41,322 nt of DNA from a virus, in IMG/VR virus record IMGVR_UViG_3300048822_000094, positions 1-41,322 of that record, one strand, 5' to 3'. Below are positions 16,807 through 25,517 of the stretch, in pieces (the first letter of the stretch is position 1; each line of letters starts with the position of its first letter). The position numbers were made by a program, and so were the translations under genes. The notes under the pieces were generated by a model. That model worked only from the letters and a program-made list of their open reading frames with translations. It made no database searches and was not told where the DNA came from.

Positions 16807-16986
16807 ATGCCAGGATGGCTCGTTTCTTTGGTTGTATGGGCGATTGAATACTTCCTTCAGAAAGAGGTCATTCAGAATCACCCTGTTATTAAGAAAATAC
16901 TGAACCCGGTGCCCTTGAATCCCGATCCTAACCCGCCCCTTTCGCAGCGCGACAACCCTAACGAGGCGAACCATTACGGAGGCTAA
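16807..16986 (+). CDS. Small N-terminally anchored membrane protein of the lysis group
   Basis: The start is at 16807, with GGGGTG five bases before the ATG. The 59-residue product has one hydrophobic segment (residues 3-20, with WLVSLVVWAIEYF), followed by a charged, Pro/Asn-rich cytoplasmic or periplasmic tail. Its size and proline-rich tail recall small spanin-type subunits, but there is no lipobox cysteine. It is therefore a membrane-anchored lysis accessory at best. It ends directly before the acetyltransferase start. Confidence 0.5.
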   Translation: MPGWLVSLVVWAIEYFLQKEVIQNHPVIKKILNPVPLNPDPNPPLSQRDNPNEANHYGG

Positions 16987-17430
16987 ATGGCTATCACTTT
17001 CCAGAAAGAACTTTTCGGGCTTATAGCCCCCGAACTCCCGGATTTATGGCTGCGTCACTGGGAAGAAATAGACCAGGAAAACAGGTTAGATCCGGATTGG
17101 CAGAAATATCTCGTGATGGAAGCTACGGGGTTGCTCCATGTCATAACGGCACGAAACACTAAAAAATTAATCGGGTACTACATGGCGGTTGTCACCCCGC
17201 AACTGCACGACAAGACTTGCCTTATGGCATTTTCCGATACGTTGTACATATTGCCGGAGTACCGGGTAGGGTGGACGGGGTATAAGCTTATCCGTGAGGC
17301 CGGTAAGATGCTGAAAGTGCTTGGCGTGAAAAAATCTTACCTCGTGACAAAAAAGAATTTCCCCCTTATAATGCTCTTGAAACGTCTCGGTTATATTTTT
17401 ACCGAGAAAATATACGTTAAGGTTCTGTGA
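16987..17430 (+). CDS. GNAT-family N-acetyltransferase
   Basis: The 147-residue protein has the GNAT fold pattern. An N-terminal helix and strand are followed by a strand with KKLIGYYMAVV, a central strand (LMAFSDTLYILPEYRVG), the acetyl-CoA-binding turn and helix (YRVGWTGYKLIREAGKML), and C-terminal strands ending in FTEKIYVKVL. Such proteins recur in the tail and lysis region of podovirus genomes, and their substrate is mostly unknown. Modification of a virion or host protein is a guess. The start directly follows the previous stop. Confidence 0.75.
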   Translation: MAITFQKELFGLIAPELPDLWLRHWEEIDQENRLDPDWQKYLVMEATGLLHVITARNTKKLIGYYMAVVTPQLHDKTCLMAFSDTLYILPEYRVGWTGYKLIREAGKMLKVLGVKKSYLVTKKNFPLIMLLKRLGYIFTEKIYVKVL

Positions 17431-17436
17431 GGGTAC

Positions 17437-18444
17437 ATGAGCAGCGTGGTGAGCGGTATCGGCGGACTGGTTGGCGGTTTGCTCGGTGGCAATAGCGCAC
17501 CTTCCGCGCCTAACGTAAACGTATACCAACCAGGCGGCACTTCTACAGCGGATAGCCAGCTTCAGGCTTTGCTGACACAAGGGTATAACACAGTCAACGG
17601 GTCATCAAACCCGTACACGCAGTATTCCCCGCAATTTGCTAATTTATATAACCAGATTTATGGCAGTCCGTACCAGGCAGGTGCGCAGACATCCGCCAAC
17701 ACCGGCGGTGCGAGCTACGGGACGGTGGGTACTGCGGGGGTGGGTAATTCAAGTGCAATAAGTGGCGCGGTAAATCCGCTGCTTTCGGGAGCGAGCACGG
17801 TACTCAATCAAGGCCTTGACCCCCAAACGGCACTCTATAATCAGACATTGCAAAATACAAATGACGCTGCGAACGTGGCTAATGCGCAGTACGGCCTCAC
17901 CGGTCAGCAGGCGGCGGGCAACGTAAACCAAGCGGATACGAATTTTAATATAGACTGGCAAAACCAGCAACTTTCACGTGCTCTAAGTGCCTTAAGCGGT
18001 GCAGGGACAGCAGTGGGGGCGGCGGGTACAGCGGGTACAGCAGCACAGAATGTCGGGTCAGCGGGCGCGGGCGCGCAGGTGCAGGCCGGTTCTATTCCAT
18101 ACCAGCAACAGGTATCAGGCGTTAGTAATCAGTCAACAGCATTGCAGCAGTATATTGCTTCGTTGCTTGGCCCGCAGACAAGTACGCAGACGACAATCGG
18201 CGATCTGTCGTCCTACCTTGGGCAAGGTATTGGGGCATCCACGGCAGGCCAGAATGCAGCATTGCAGGCGTACCAGGCGCAGTTACAAGGTGCAACAAGT
18301 GGTGCTATCGGCGGCGCGGGGTTAGGTTCGCTTTTAGGTAACGGTTTTAGTTCCGCTGGCGGATTTAACTTCTTGAATCCTTCTACCTCGGCTCTTTTTT
18401 CTTCTGGCAGTGCTGCCGGTTCTGCGGCGGCGGTGGCGGTATAG
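17437..18444 (+). CDS. Low-complexity putative internal (ejection) virion protein
   Basis: The 335-residue protein is rich in Gly, Ala, Ser, Gln and Asn, with a short hydrophobic Gly-rich N-terminus (IGGLVGGLLGG) and repeated ALYNQTLQN-like and YQQQ helical segments. GAGGG precedes the start. The composition and the position before two more low-complexity genes and a very large protein fit the ejection proteins of podoviruses, which leave the head with the DNA and help it cross the cell envelope. No specific motif was found, so the identity is inferred from context. Confidence 0.55.
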   Translation: MSSVVSGIGGLVGGLLGGNSAPSAPNVNVYQPGGTSTADSQLQALLTQGYNTVNGSSNPYTQYSPQFANLYNQIYGSPYQAGAQTSANTGGASYGTVGTAGVGNSSAISGAVNPLLSGASTVLNQGLDPQTALYNQTLQNTNDAANVANAQYGLTGQQAAGNVNQADTNFNIDWQNQQLSRALSALSGAGTAVGAAGTAGTAAQNVGSAGAGAQVQAGSIPYQQQVSGVSNQSTALQQYIASLLGPQTSTQTTIGDLSSYLGQGIGASTAGQNAALQAYQAQLQGATSGAIGGAGLGSLLGNGFSSAGGFNFLNPSTSALFSSGSAAGSAAAVAV

Positions 18445-18446
18445 AT

Positions 18447-19442
18447 ATGGTAGGTTTTGGTACAGCACTGGCAGGATACGGAAATGCCCAGCCCCAGATT
18501 CAGGCATTGATTCAGCAAGAACAGCAGAAGCAACAGCAGAAGCAACAGCAAGCTGCTTTGTTCAAGGCTATCCAACAGGCGCAACAGAGCGGGCAGCCGC
18601 CGCAGATGCCCCCTGTTGCTCCGCCGCCTAACCCCAATACACAAGCTCCGCCTATGCCGCCACAGATGCCTCCTGGCATGCAAGGCCCCCCTATGCCGCC
18701 CTCTTTGCAGACAGGCGGACCGCAACCGGCAGGCAACCCTTCTCCGACCCCGCAAGGCTTGCCCGGAGGTTCGCCCATGGCTAATTTTCCAATGCCCCCT
18801 TCGCCTCAGAGTAATATGCCGCAGGCGTTTGGTGCGGGCCTACCTAATATGAGCGCGATGATCCAGCAAATAGCGTCCATGGATATCCCGGCTGACCAGA
18901 AAATGACAATATTGGAGGAATACGGCGCGTTTGCGAATCCGATGGAGAAGCTTCAACAGCAGTTGGAAATCAAACAGACGCAGATGCAGTCCCAGCAGCA
19001 AATGCTCGATCAGAAGCTGCAGGAACTACGTGATTTGGCGGTGATGCGCGACCAGCGAAGCGGGTCGAATACAGATAAGAATAATACTACGCGCAAGGAG
19101 ATTGCGGATACTAATCGCCAGGAAAAATATGACCAGATGTCAAGTATTGACTTGCGTGCGGAATTAACCTCCGTAACCAACCGGCTAGATACGGACCCTA
19201 AGCTCTCATCCGAGGAACGTAAAACTCTACAAGAGCAATGGGCAGAGGCAAAAAAAGCGCTGGACGATAAGCGTAAAGCAGAAGGTCTGCCGCCGAGCAA
19301 AGAGAAGGCGCCGAAGTCTGCTACGAAGGAAGCACCCGCCGCCGGTACTGTGCATGTTATTGACCCGAATGGCGTTCCAGGTACCATTCCTGCTGACCAA
19401 CTCGACGACGCATTAAAGGCCGGTTATAAGAAAGCTTCGTAA
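18447..19442 (+). CDS. Gln/Pro-rich putative ejection protein
   Basis: This 331-residue protein has a Gln-rich N-terminus (QQEQQKQQQKQQQ-like) and then a Pro/Met/Gly-rich stretch (about 50-130, repeating PPMPPQMPPGM-like units). A coiled-coil region follows (about 150-280, rich in Gln/Lys/Glu). The C-terminal 30 residues end in a small domain with VHVIDPNGVPGTIP. The mix of disordered and helical segments fits an internal head protein that must unfold for ejection. The start is only two bases after the previous stop, without a clear ribosome site. Function inferred from neighbours. Confidence 0.55.
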   Translation: MVGFGTALAGYGNAQPQIQALIQQEQQKQQQKQQQAALFKAIQQAQQSGQPPQMPPVAPPPNPNTQAPPMPPQMPPGMQGPPMPPSLQTGGPQPAGNPSPTPQGLPGGSPMANFPMPPSPQSNMPQAFGAGLPNMSAMIQQIASMDIPADQKMTILEEYGAFANPMEKLQQQLEIKQTQMQSQQQMLDQKLQELRDLAVMRDQRSGSNTDKNNTTRKEIADTNRQEKYDQMSSIDLRAELTSVTNRLDTDPKLSSEERKTLQEQWAEAKKALDDKRKAEGLPPSKEKAPKSATKEAPAAGTVHVIDPNGVPGTIPADQLDDALKAGYKKAS

Positions 19443-19445
19443 CGT

Positions 19446-22400
19446 ATGGTGGATTTTACCCCCTCCCCCCAGGCAGGAGCACGTAAGGCGGTACTGGATG
19501 TGTTTGACCCGCCAAAAGACGCGCCTATTGCCTTCACACCCACGAGAAAGATAGATTTTAAGCCTGCACAATCGGCAGCGCCAAAAATAGACTTCAAGCC
19601 AGCGCAAAAAACAGAAAGGCTTATAGATAAGCTCCCCGGCTTGGATCCACGTGCGCTGTACAGTACATTTGAAAAAGGCACTGAAGCGGCGATAAAGGGA
19701 GGCGCGAACCTAGTGTCTGGTATGGCTGCGCCGTTTATGAAGAAAGAGTCTCTCGATACCTTGCAGAAGAAAGGGTTATACACACCTGGTGAGTCACCAG
19801 TTAAAGAGTTTTCGCAAGCCGCATACAATCCAATCATGGCCCCACTAGTGCCGGTGCTTGAGAAGGGTACGCAAGTGGCAAGCGCAGCAGCGACAAAGGC
19901 AGGCGTTTCGGATAAGACGCAAGGGCGGGTAGGCGACGTTGTGGGTACAGCTATGGATATACTTGGTGTGGCGGGGGTACCGGAACTACGTGGGGCAAAA
20001 GCACCTGTGGTAGAAATCCCCCGAGGTGAACCAAAAATAGCCTCCGTTGCAAAAGCTAATAACCAACTTGTGCAGCCGGAAACGGACCCGGACCAGCCTA
20101 CCGCACCCCCCGCACCCCCCGCACCCCCCGCACCCCCCGCGCCGCCAAAACGGCAAACTCTTCAAGTGCGGCATTCATCCAGTAACCCTGATTTAAAAAA
20201 ATTCTTACCTACTGATAAAGTTGAGATGGGGGCTAGATACGACGCAGGGGTCGGCGGGGCGTTTGGGCCTGAAACGTATTTTGATGAAACCGGCCAATGG
20301 CAGGGGTCGGTGGCTCTTACGGGGTTGGGGGGGCGCGGTCATTCATATAAAGCTACTGTAGATTTTAACAACCCGCTAGTGATAACACCTGAAACTGGAA
20401 ATATAGCTAAAGTACTGGGCCTTCTCTCTGAGAAAGGCAAACTATTAACAGGTCGTGAAATAGCTAAAGCGGCAAAAGCTGCGGGGTACGACGGTATTAT
20501 TGTGCGAGGGCTAGACACAGAAGAGGTGTACAGTAAACCTCTAACGGACCTAACGCGTAAATGGGAAAAGGGAGAGCTTACAGACAAACAGTATGAAAAG
20601 AAAAGAGCAGCCCTAGATAAATTAATGGATGCTTTTGAGCGGGAAAATGTGTCCAAGTTAGGGATGACAGCGGAGGGGTTTCAGAATCAGGTAGTATCTT
20701 TCTACCCTGATAAAAGTGCCAAAATACTAGGTAAAGTGGAAAAGGAGCAACGCCCTATATCAACTTACCAGTCAAAGATATTCTCTCCCGACCAGCCCAT
20801 TGCCTCCACTAAGGACGTTGCCACTACCCAGGGTCTTGCGGATAAGCTGTACCAGCACCGCGGTGCCTCTCGTGCCGACTATAAAGAATTTGCCCAATGG
20901 GCGAAGTCGTTTAAAGGCGTGCCGGAGCAATTCTGGGTTAAGGCGCTTGACCACCTTGACGACCCTAAAAAATACCCCCTTACGCCTGAAGAACAGCTTG
21001 TATTTGACCGTTCTATCAAGCCAATGCAGGACGAGATCAACGCAAACCGTGCGGAGATAAAAAAAGCGGGGCTCGACCCCGCTAAATTTGAAGAAGAAGA
21101 AGAAGAAGAATCCGGTAGCCTCGGCGGGGCAATCCGCCAGCGCAAAGGCATGGGGACACCGCTGGATAAGATGACTGGCACAAAAGGGCAGGCACCAGAG
21201 GGCGGCAAAAGCATATCCAAGCAGGCTGGTACGTTTAAAGGCCGTAACATGATGGCGCTGGTAAAAGACGGCGCGCGGCAGGTTGTCCACATAGATGGCG
21301 ACGGCAGTATATTCGACGCTTCCAAACGCGGTGATCCTATAGGCAGGGTAAATCCCGAAACTGGGCAGCCGGTGAACGGCGGTAAGATTGTGGATGCTAC
21401 GCGACGGGAAATTGAGGCAGCGACCAAAGGTCAGGTGCAGTATCATGACAACGCTTTCGGAGTGTACGGTACCACGCTCCTTCAGACCCGCCGCGCGGTA
21501 CGGTCGGCGCGCATGCTCGAAGAGATAAAGAAATCCCCTGACTTTAACCAGGTAGCGCATTCGCCGTTTTCCAAAAGCGAAGTGCCAGAAAATTGGCGAG
21601 AGATACCTAACGCTCCTGCTTTTCGCGGCTGGAGGTTCGAGCCCCGCTATGCCGAAGAGATTGAAGACTTCCTCGGCAGCCAGCGCCGTGACATGGGTGC
21701 ACTTACAAAGCTTGAGCAACTCAATAAATTTTCTCTCAACACGTTATTCTGGCTTAACCCTATCCACGCCTACAACATCACCGATGCCTTCCTAGTGACG
21801 AAGGGGCTCGGGGGTTTGGCGAAAGACCTGCCCGGCACCATTGGCGACCTACTCAAATCCATAAAATCAGTAGCTACGCGCGACAAATATAATATGGCGC
21901 AGGCGCGCGCGGGTGTACCGATGCCAGGGCTCGACACTGCAGGCGAGGAATTCCGCCGCATGACATTGGAGGCCATGGGTGTCAAGGCGCGACAAGACCC
22001 GCAAAGCTTCTTCCAGTTTGCAAAACGGTTTGGATACGACAACCCTAAAGATTTCCTCTCGCGTGTGGCAGAAGTATCACACAAAGCTGTTTTCTCTTGG
22101 CAGGATGTCCTGCAGCAAACGCTCGAGCGCGGGTATATGCGGAAGGGGATGTCGCAGGCGCAGGCGACTGAGGAAGCGGCTAAGACGTTTATGAACTACC
22201 GCACGCCCGCCCGCGTAGGTGACCAGCGGTGGATAGGGCAGGCATTGCAGGGGCAGGCATGGCTCGACTTTCCCAAGTATTCGTACGGGCGTCTGAAAGG
22301 GCTATATGAGATACTGAAGGGAAGCGCGAAACTTGACCCGCACTCTATCGACCAGCTTATAACAATCGCGGCATTGTACGAATTTGGCCAGTATGCGCTT

Positions 22401-22841
22401 AATCCCCTTATCCAGCAGGCTACGGGGCAGGATAATGCCGAATTTGGAAATTTTGGTTACACCGTATTGCCTGACCTTGCGCAAAAAACAATGGAAGGTA
22501 AGCGTACTGTGGGGCAGGATATCCAAAGCCTTGCGTCTCCAGGGTACGTCATGCAAGGTATGGACCTTGCGCGCGGCGTGAATTCGTACTTGGGTAAGCC
22601 TATATCCATTCCCGGTGAAACGCCTGGTGAGGTAGGCTGGGATTACGGTAGCGAGATAGCAAATAAATTTAGCCCAATGCAGCGTATGGGGCAGATCACG
22701 CGGGGGCAGATCACGCCGGAAGATTTATGGTTGCAGCAACTCGGTGTTAAATTTCCTGCGGATATGCCAAAGTCTGTTCGACGCCAACTCAAGACGCGCG
22801 AGAAATATGGTAGTCCACTTGAACAGGAGTTAGGCCAGTGA
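19446..22841 (+). CDS. Large putative injected protein with ADP-ribosyltransferase-like domain
   Basis: The 1131-residue protein is probably carried in the head and ejected. Residues 1-220 are linker-like, with two copies of KIDFKPAQ (35-42 and 47-54). A proline linker with PPA repeats (about 220-235) leads to a domain at 240-430 resembling the ART of polyvalent proteins: H243 (RHSSS), a GYDGIIV strand near 347-353 and a VVSFYPD strand at 416-422. The residue before that last strand is Gln415, where a Glu is often expected. Residues 540-1131 are a long helical region, with a GYM-x-KGMSQAQA-x-x-AAKTFMNY stretch like the LPD38-type part of polyvalent proteins. It could modify a host target on entry. 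Confidence 0.6.
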   Translation: MVDFTPSPQAGARKAVLDVFDPPKDAPIAFTPTRKIDFKPAQSAAPKIDFKPAQKTERLIDKLPGLDPRALYSTFEKGTEAAIKGGANLVSGMAAPFMKKESLDTLQKKGLYTPGESPVKEFSQAAYNPIMAPLVPVLEKGTQVASAAATKAGVSDKTQGRVGDVVGTAMDILGVAGVPELRGAKAPVVEIPRGEPKIASVAKANNQLVQPETDPDQPTAPPAPPAPPAPPAPPKRQTLQVRHSSSNPDLKKFLPTDKVEMGARYDAGVGGAFGPETYFDETGQWQGSVALTGLGGRGHSYKATVDFNNPLVITPETGNIAKVLGLLSEKGKLLTGREIAKAAKAAGYDGIIVRGLDTEEVYSKPLTDLTRKWEKGELTDKQYEKKRAALDKLMDAFERENVSKLGMTAEGFQNQVVSFYPDKSAKILGKVEKEQRPISTYQSKIFSPDQPIASTKDVATTQGLADKLYQHRGASRADYKEFAQWAKSFKGVPEQFWVKALDHLDDPKKYPLTPEEQLVFDRSIKPMQDEINANRAEIKKAGLDPAKFEEEEEEESGSLGGAIRQRKGMGTPLDKMTGTKGQAPEGGKSISKQAGTFKGRNMMALVKDGARQVVHIDGDGSIFDASKRGDPIGRVNPETGQPVNGGKIVDATRREIEAATKGQVQYHDNAFGVYGTTLLQTRRAVRSARMLEEIKKSPDFNQVAHSPFSKSEVPENWREIPNAPAFRGWRFEPRYAEEIEDFLGSQRRDMGALTKLEQLNKFSLNTLFWLNPIHAYNITDAFLVTKGLGGLAKDLPGTIGDLLKSIKSVATRDKYNMAQARAGVPMPGLDTAGEEFRRMTLEAMGVKARQDPQSFFQFAKRFGYDNPKDFLSRVAEVSHKAVFSWQDVLQQTLERGYMRKGMSQAQATEEAAKTFMNYRTPARVGDQRWIGQALQGQAWLDFPKYSYGRLKGLYEILKGSAKLDPHSIDQLITIAALYEFGQYALNPLIQQATGQDNAEFGNFGYTVLPDLAQKTMEGKRTVGQDIQSLASPGYVMQGMDLARGVNSYLGKPISIPGETPGEVGWDYGSEIANKFSPMQRMGQITRGQITPEDLWLQQLGVKFPADMPKSVRRQLKTREKYGSPLEQELGQ
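20102..20146 (+). repeat. 9-base tandem repeat encoding a proline linker
   Basis: Four perfect copies of the 9-mer CGCACCCCC and one altered copy lie in a row. They encode PPA units that join the N-terminal segment to the ADP-ribosyltransferase-like domain. Copy number can change by slippage. Confidence 0.85.
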
Positions 22842-24148
22842 AAATCCTTGTAATAGACCAGCAAGCTGCCTCCCTCGACTGGACCATGCGCTGCATCGCG
22901 GATGGTCACCAGGTGAAATGGTGTGTACGGCCAGATGAAAAAGTTAAAAATGTTGGTAAAGGCATTGTTGAACGCATCGACGCGCCGTCCGATTATCTCC
23001 GATGGCCAGATTTAGTATTCTTCGCCGATAACACCTACTATATGCAGTACGCGGACGCTTTTCGTGAGCGCGGCTGCGCGGTTATCGCCGGTAATGTGGA
23101 GTCTGTTGAGTGGGAGCTTGACAGGGACGTAGGTATGAAGGTTCTTAAACGGGCTGGCATTGCCTGCCCCCCAACGAAGGAGTTTAACGATTATGACAAG
23201 GCGATTAGTTTTGTTCGGTCTACTATGCTTAGGTATGTGTCTAAGCCTAGCGACAGTCCTGATAAAGCCCTCTCATACTGTGCCAAGTCACCCGCAGACA
23301 TGGTCTATATGCTGGAGCGATGGAAAAAATTCAACAAACTTAAAACTCCCTTCATACTGCAAGAGTTCATCCCCGGCATCGAAATGGCGGTCGGTGGGTG
23401 GTTCGGCCCCGGTGGTTTCAATCGTGGATGGTGCGAAAACTGGGAATTCAAAAAATTAATGAATGACGATCTGGGCGTAGCTACGGGCGAACAGGGTACG
23501 GTGGTGCGGTACGTGCGGTCGTCACTACTCGCCAACAAAGTATTAAAACCTGTAGAAGACCAGCTTGCGAGCCTCGGGTATGTAGGGTATATTGATGTCA
23601 ACTGCATTATTGATGATGAAGGTACGCCACAACCGCTGGAATTTACAATGCGTCCTGGCTGGCCGACATTCAACATCCAGCAGTCATTGCACAAAGGGGA
23701 TCACGCAGAATGGTTGATAAATCTGGCAGAGGGCACGGACGCGCGCAACTGGGAAATGGACAAGGTAGCAGTGGGGGTCGTTCTATCGATCCCAGACTAC
23801 CCATACAGCCACTTAACACGCAAGGAAGTCAACGGGGTGCCGGTGTACGCGGACATAGTGAAACACCGGGAGTTCTTGCACCCGTGCGAGGTGCGAATGG
23901 GCGAAGCTCCGCACGAGGAAGCTGGGAAGATTGTGTCAAAACCGTGCTGGGTAACGGCGGGGGATTACGTGCTGGTAGCAAGCGGGACAGGCCAGACAGT
24001 CAGCGAAGCGAAGAAAGCGTCGTACAGCCTTCTGAAAGAGATCTCCTTACCCAACTCGCCGATGTACCGGACAGATATATCGAACCGGTTGAAGAAGCAG
24101 TTACCGAAGTTGCAGTCGATGGGTTACGCGACCGGGATGACCTTTTAG
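22838..24148 (+). CDS. ATP-grasp ligase, PurD-like
   Basis: The 436-residue protein begins at GTG 22838, overlapping the previous stop (GTGA), with GGAG upstream. The N-terminus is a Rossmann-like preATP-grasp domain (MKILVIDQQ). The central ATP-grasp part holds D-V-G-M-K-V-L-K-R-A-G-I near residue 97-108, a lysine strand (RYVSKPSDSP), a hinge-like LQEFIPGIEMAVGG, and a metal-site strand, VNCIIDDEG then LEFTMRPGWPTF. This matches phosphoribosylamine-glycine ligase-like enzymes, which join an amine to an amino acid via acyl phosphate. The true substrate is unknown; a role in purine metabolism, DNA base modification or virion chemistry are all possible. Confidence 0.8.
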   Translation: MKILVIDQQAASLDWTMRCIADGHQVKWCVRPDEKVKNVGKGIVERIDAPSDYLRWPDLVFFADNTYYMQYADAFRERGCAVIAGNVESVEWELDRDVGMKVLKRAGIACPPTKEFNDYDKAISFVRSTMLRYVSKPSDSPDKALSYCAKSPADMVYMLERWKKFNKLKTPFILQEFIPGIEMAVGGWFGPGGFNRGWCENWEFKKLMNDDLGVATGEQGTVVRYVRSSLLANKVLKPVEDQLASLGYVGYIDVNCIIDDEGTPQPLEFTMRPGWPTFNIQQSLHKGDHAEWLINLAEGTDARNWEMDKVAVGVVLSIPDYPYSHLTRKEVNGVPVYADIVKHREFLHPCEVRMGEAPHEEAGKIVSKPCWVTAGDYVLVASGTGQTVSEAKKASYSLLKEISLPNSPMYRTDISNRLKKQLPKLQSMGYATGMTF

Positions 24149-24432
24149 CCGAAGGCAACCACGAAAAACTTAACCGCCAGCTTTTACCTTTGGCGCTCGA
24201 CGTCCTCATGGAAACGATGCGCCTGGATCCCAATGATTTTGATCCTAGCGAGCGTCCGCGTATCCACTCTATCAAAAAAGATGCTGCGGTAAGCACCGGG
24301 ACAATGAGTTTAAAAGCCGACGAGAATGTTTTCCGCCGACGTAATTTTAACGTGGTAGACGATTTGTTTGCTAAGATGTGGGCGGAAAAGAACGGCGCGC
24401 CGTATGTAGAGAATACGGCTCAAGCTGGTTAA
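23944..24432 (+). CDS. Candidate terminase small subunit (start uncertain)
   Basis: The C-terminal 110 residues look like a real helical protein, with LNRQLLPLALDVLMETM, a SIKKDAAVSTGTMSLKADEN helix-turn pattern and RRRNFNVVDDLFAKMW. This is reminiscent of small terminase subunits that bind the packaging site. No ATG fits: the only one upstream in frame (23710) gives a Gly/Arg-rich shadow sequence. The start shown is a GTG; GTG 23884 and ATG 24208 are alternatives. It overlaps the ATP-grasp gene by about 200 bases and the antisense O-antigen-ligase gene by 62. Small terminase function is inference. Confidence 0.45.
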   Translation: MLGNGGGLRAGSKRDRPDSQRSEESVVQPSERDLLTQLADVPDRYIEPVEEAVTEVAVDGLRDRDDLLAEGNHEKLNRQLLPLALDVLMETMRLDPNDFDPSERPRIHSIKKDAAVSTGTMSLKADENVFRRRNFNVVDDLFAKMWAEKNGAPYVENTAQAG

Positions 24433-25516
24433 GCCGGTGATAGGCGAGTGCCAGTCCTACCAGTATACTTATAGGCGGTACGTAGAGTTGAAATTCCACC
24501 ATCGCCTGCGCAAAAACAGTAAACAAAACCACTGCAGATAAGATGTTGCTTTTTCGTGTCGCGCGCACCACAACCAGGATAAGGGCTAGAAAAACAAACG
24601 CGAGTGGAAATCCAAGCTCGATAGCTAGTTGCAACAGATCGTTATGCGCAAATCCTCCACCGGTAACATGCTCGATCCGCACTGCGCTGTAATAAAACCC
24701 GAACGAACCTAGCCCTAATCCTGTGAAGGGGTTGCGCAAAGCTAACGGCCATGCAGCTTCCCATATCGGGAAACGCTCTACAAGAGCCGAAGAAAGTGAA
24801 GTCAGTACCGAATCCGGCCAGAAAGGGAAAGACACAATAACTAAGACGCCCGCCACGGTGACCACTTCCATTGCGGACAGGAGCCTGTTAAATCGCTCAA
24901 TAAGGAGAACCGTGCACGCGGCTACCGCGAGCATGCAGCCTGCTTTGCTTGCAGTCAGGAAGAGTGCAAAACTGAATAGCGCCACGAACCCCCACCATAA
25001 ACGCTTGCGCAGCGCCCGGTAGAAGCAAGGGATTAACCCACAGTTCAATACGCAGGCTGCGTTGTTTGGGTCTATGAGAGGCCACGCGTACGCCATGCGA
25101 GGCAGAAAAGAATGCTCGCGCCCTGGCAATGGATATTCGAAGATAGTGTAGTGCACGTGGAAAACAAGCTGCAGAATCAGCCCGGCGGCATAGACTACCA
25201 AGACCGTTAATGCGGCTATTAGACATTTGTTCAATGTCTCTTTGTCGATTGCCAGTCCCAGCATGGGTGCGGCTAATAAAATCCACATTGTCGCAGCGCC
25301 GTTGCCCACAGGCCTTAAAAAGAAAGTCGCTACAAATAGGGCAATTATCCACCCAAGATATGCTTTCCACAACCCGTCTTTGTGCATGGGAGGTTCGTAC
25401 ATAGCTGCGCACGAAAACAAAAAGAAAACCAGCCACGCTCCTGCGAGCGGGCTGGTCATTGACTGCACGAAAAGAGAAACCAGCAGGGCTAGAAAGAGTA
25501 ACCCCGCCGGAATCAT
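24371..25516 (-). CDS. O-antigen ligase/polymerase-like membrane protein (WaaL/Wzy_C family)
   Basis: Read leftward, this 381-residue protein has about ten or more membrane spans. The long periplasmic loop of the WaaL/Wzy_C family is present: R248-F-P-I-W252, then NPFTGLGLGSF (262-272) and the AHNDLLQLAIELG motif with H291. TASKAG at 188-193 matches the family's T-x-S-R/K-G-G site. Family members join O-antigen units to lipid A-core or polymerise them at the inner membrane. The start at 25516 is one base after the preceding stop (TAA-C-ATG), so it is coupled to the secreted-protein gene. A role in altering host surface polysaccharide, hence superinfection exclusion, is inferred. Confidence 0.82.
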   Translation of the reverse strand: MIPAGLLFLALLVSLFVQSMTSPLAGAWLVFFLFSCAAMYEPPMHKDGLWKAYLGWIIALFVATFFLRPVGNGAATMWILLAAPMLGLAIDKETLNKCLIAALTVLVVYAAGLILQLVFHVHYTIFEYPLPGREHSFLPRMAYAWPLIDPNNAACVLNCGLIPCFYRALRKRLWWGFVALFSFALFLTASKAGCMLAVAACTVLLIERFNRLLSAMEVVTVAGVLVIVSFPFWPDSVLTSLSSALVERFPIWEAAWPLALRNPFTGLGLGSFGFYYSAVRIEHVTGGGFAHNDLLQLAIELGFPLAFVFLALILVVVRATRKSNILSAVVLFTVFAQAMVEFQLYVPPISILVGLALAYHRLNQLEPYSLHTARRSFPPTS

Positions 25517-25517
25517 G

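Noticed and set aside
20772-21719. 315-residue leftward frame inside the large ART-like gene
   Set aside because: It lies antisense to a longer, well-supported gene, and its composition (Arg/His/Leu, frequent odd residues) is that of a mirrored frame.
23710-23943. ATG at 23710 as the start of the small terminase candidate
   Set aside because: The extra 78 residues are Gly/Arg-rich shadow sequence of the ATP-grasp gene, although the frame stays open.
24723-25022. 99-residue rightward frame inside the O-antigen-ligase-like gene
   Set aside because: It is antisense to the supported membrane-protein gene and has no ribosome site or recognisable motif.
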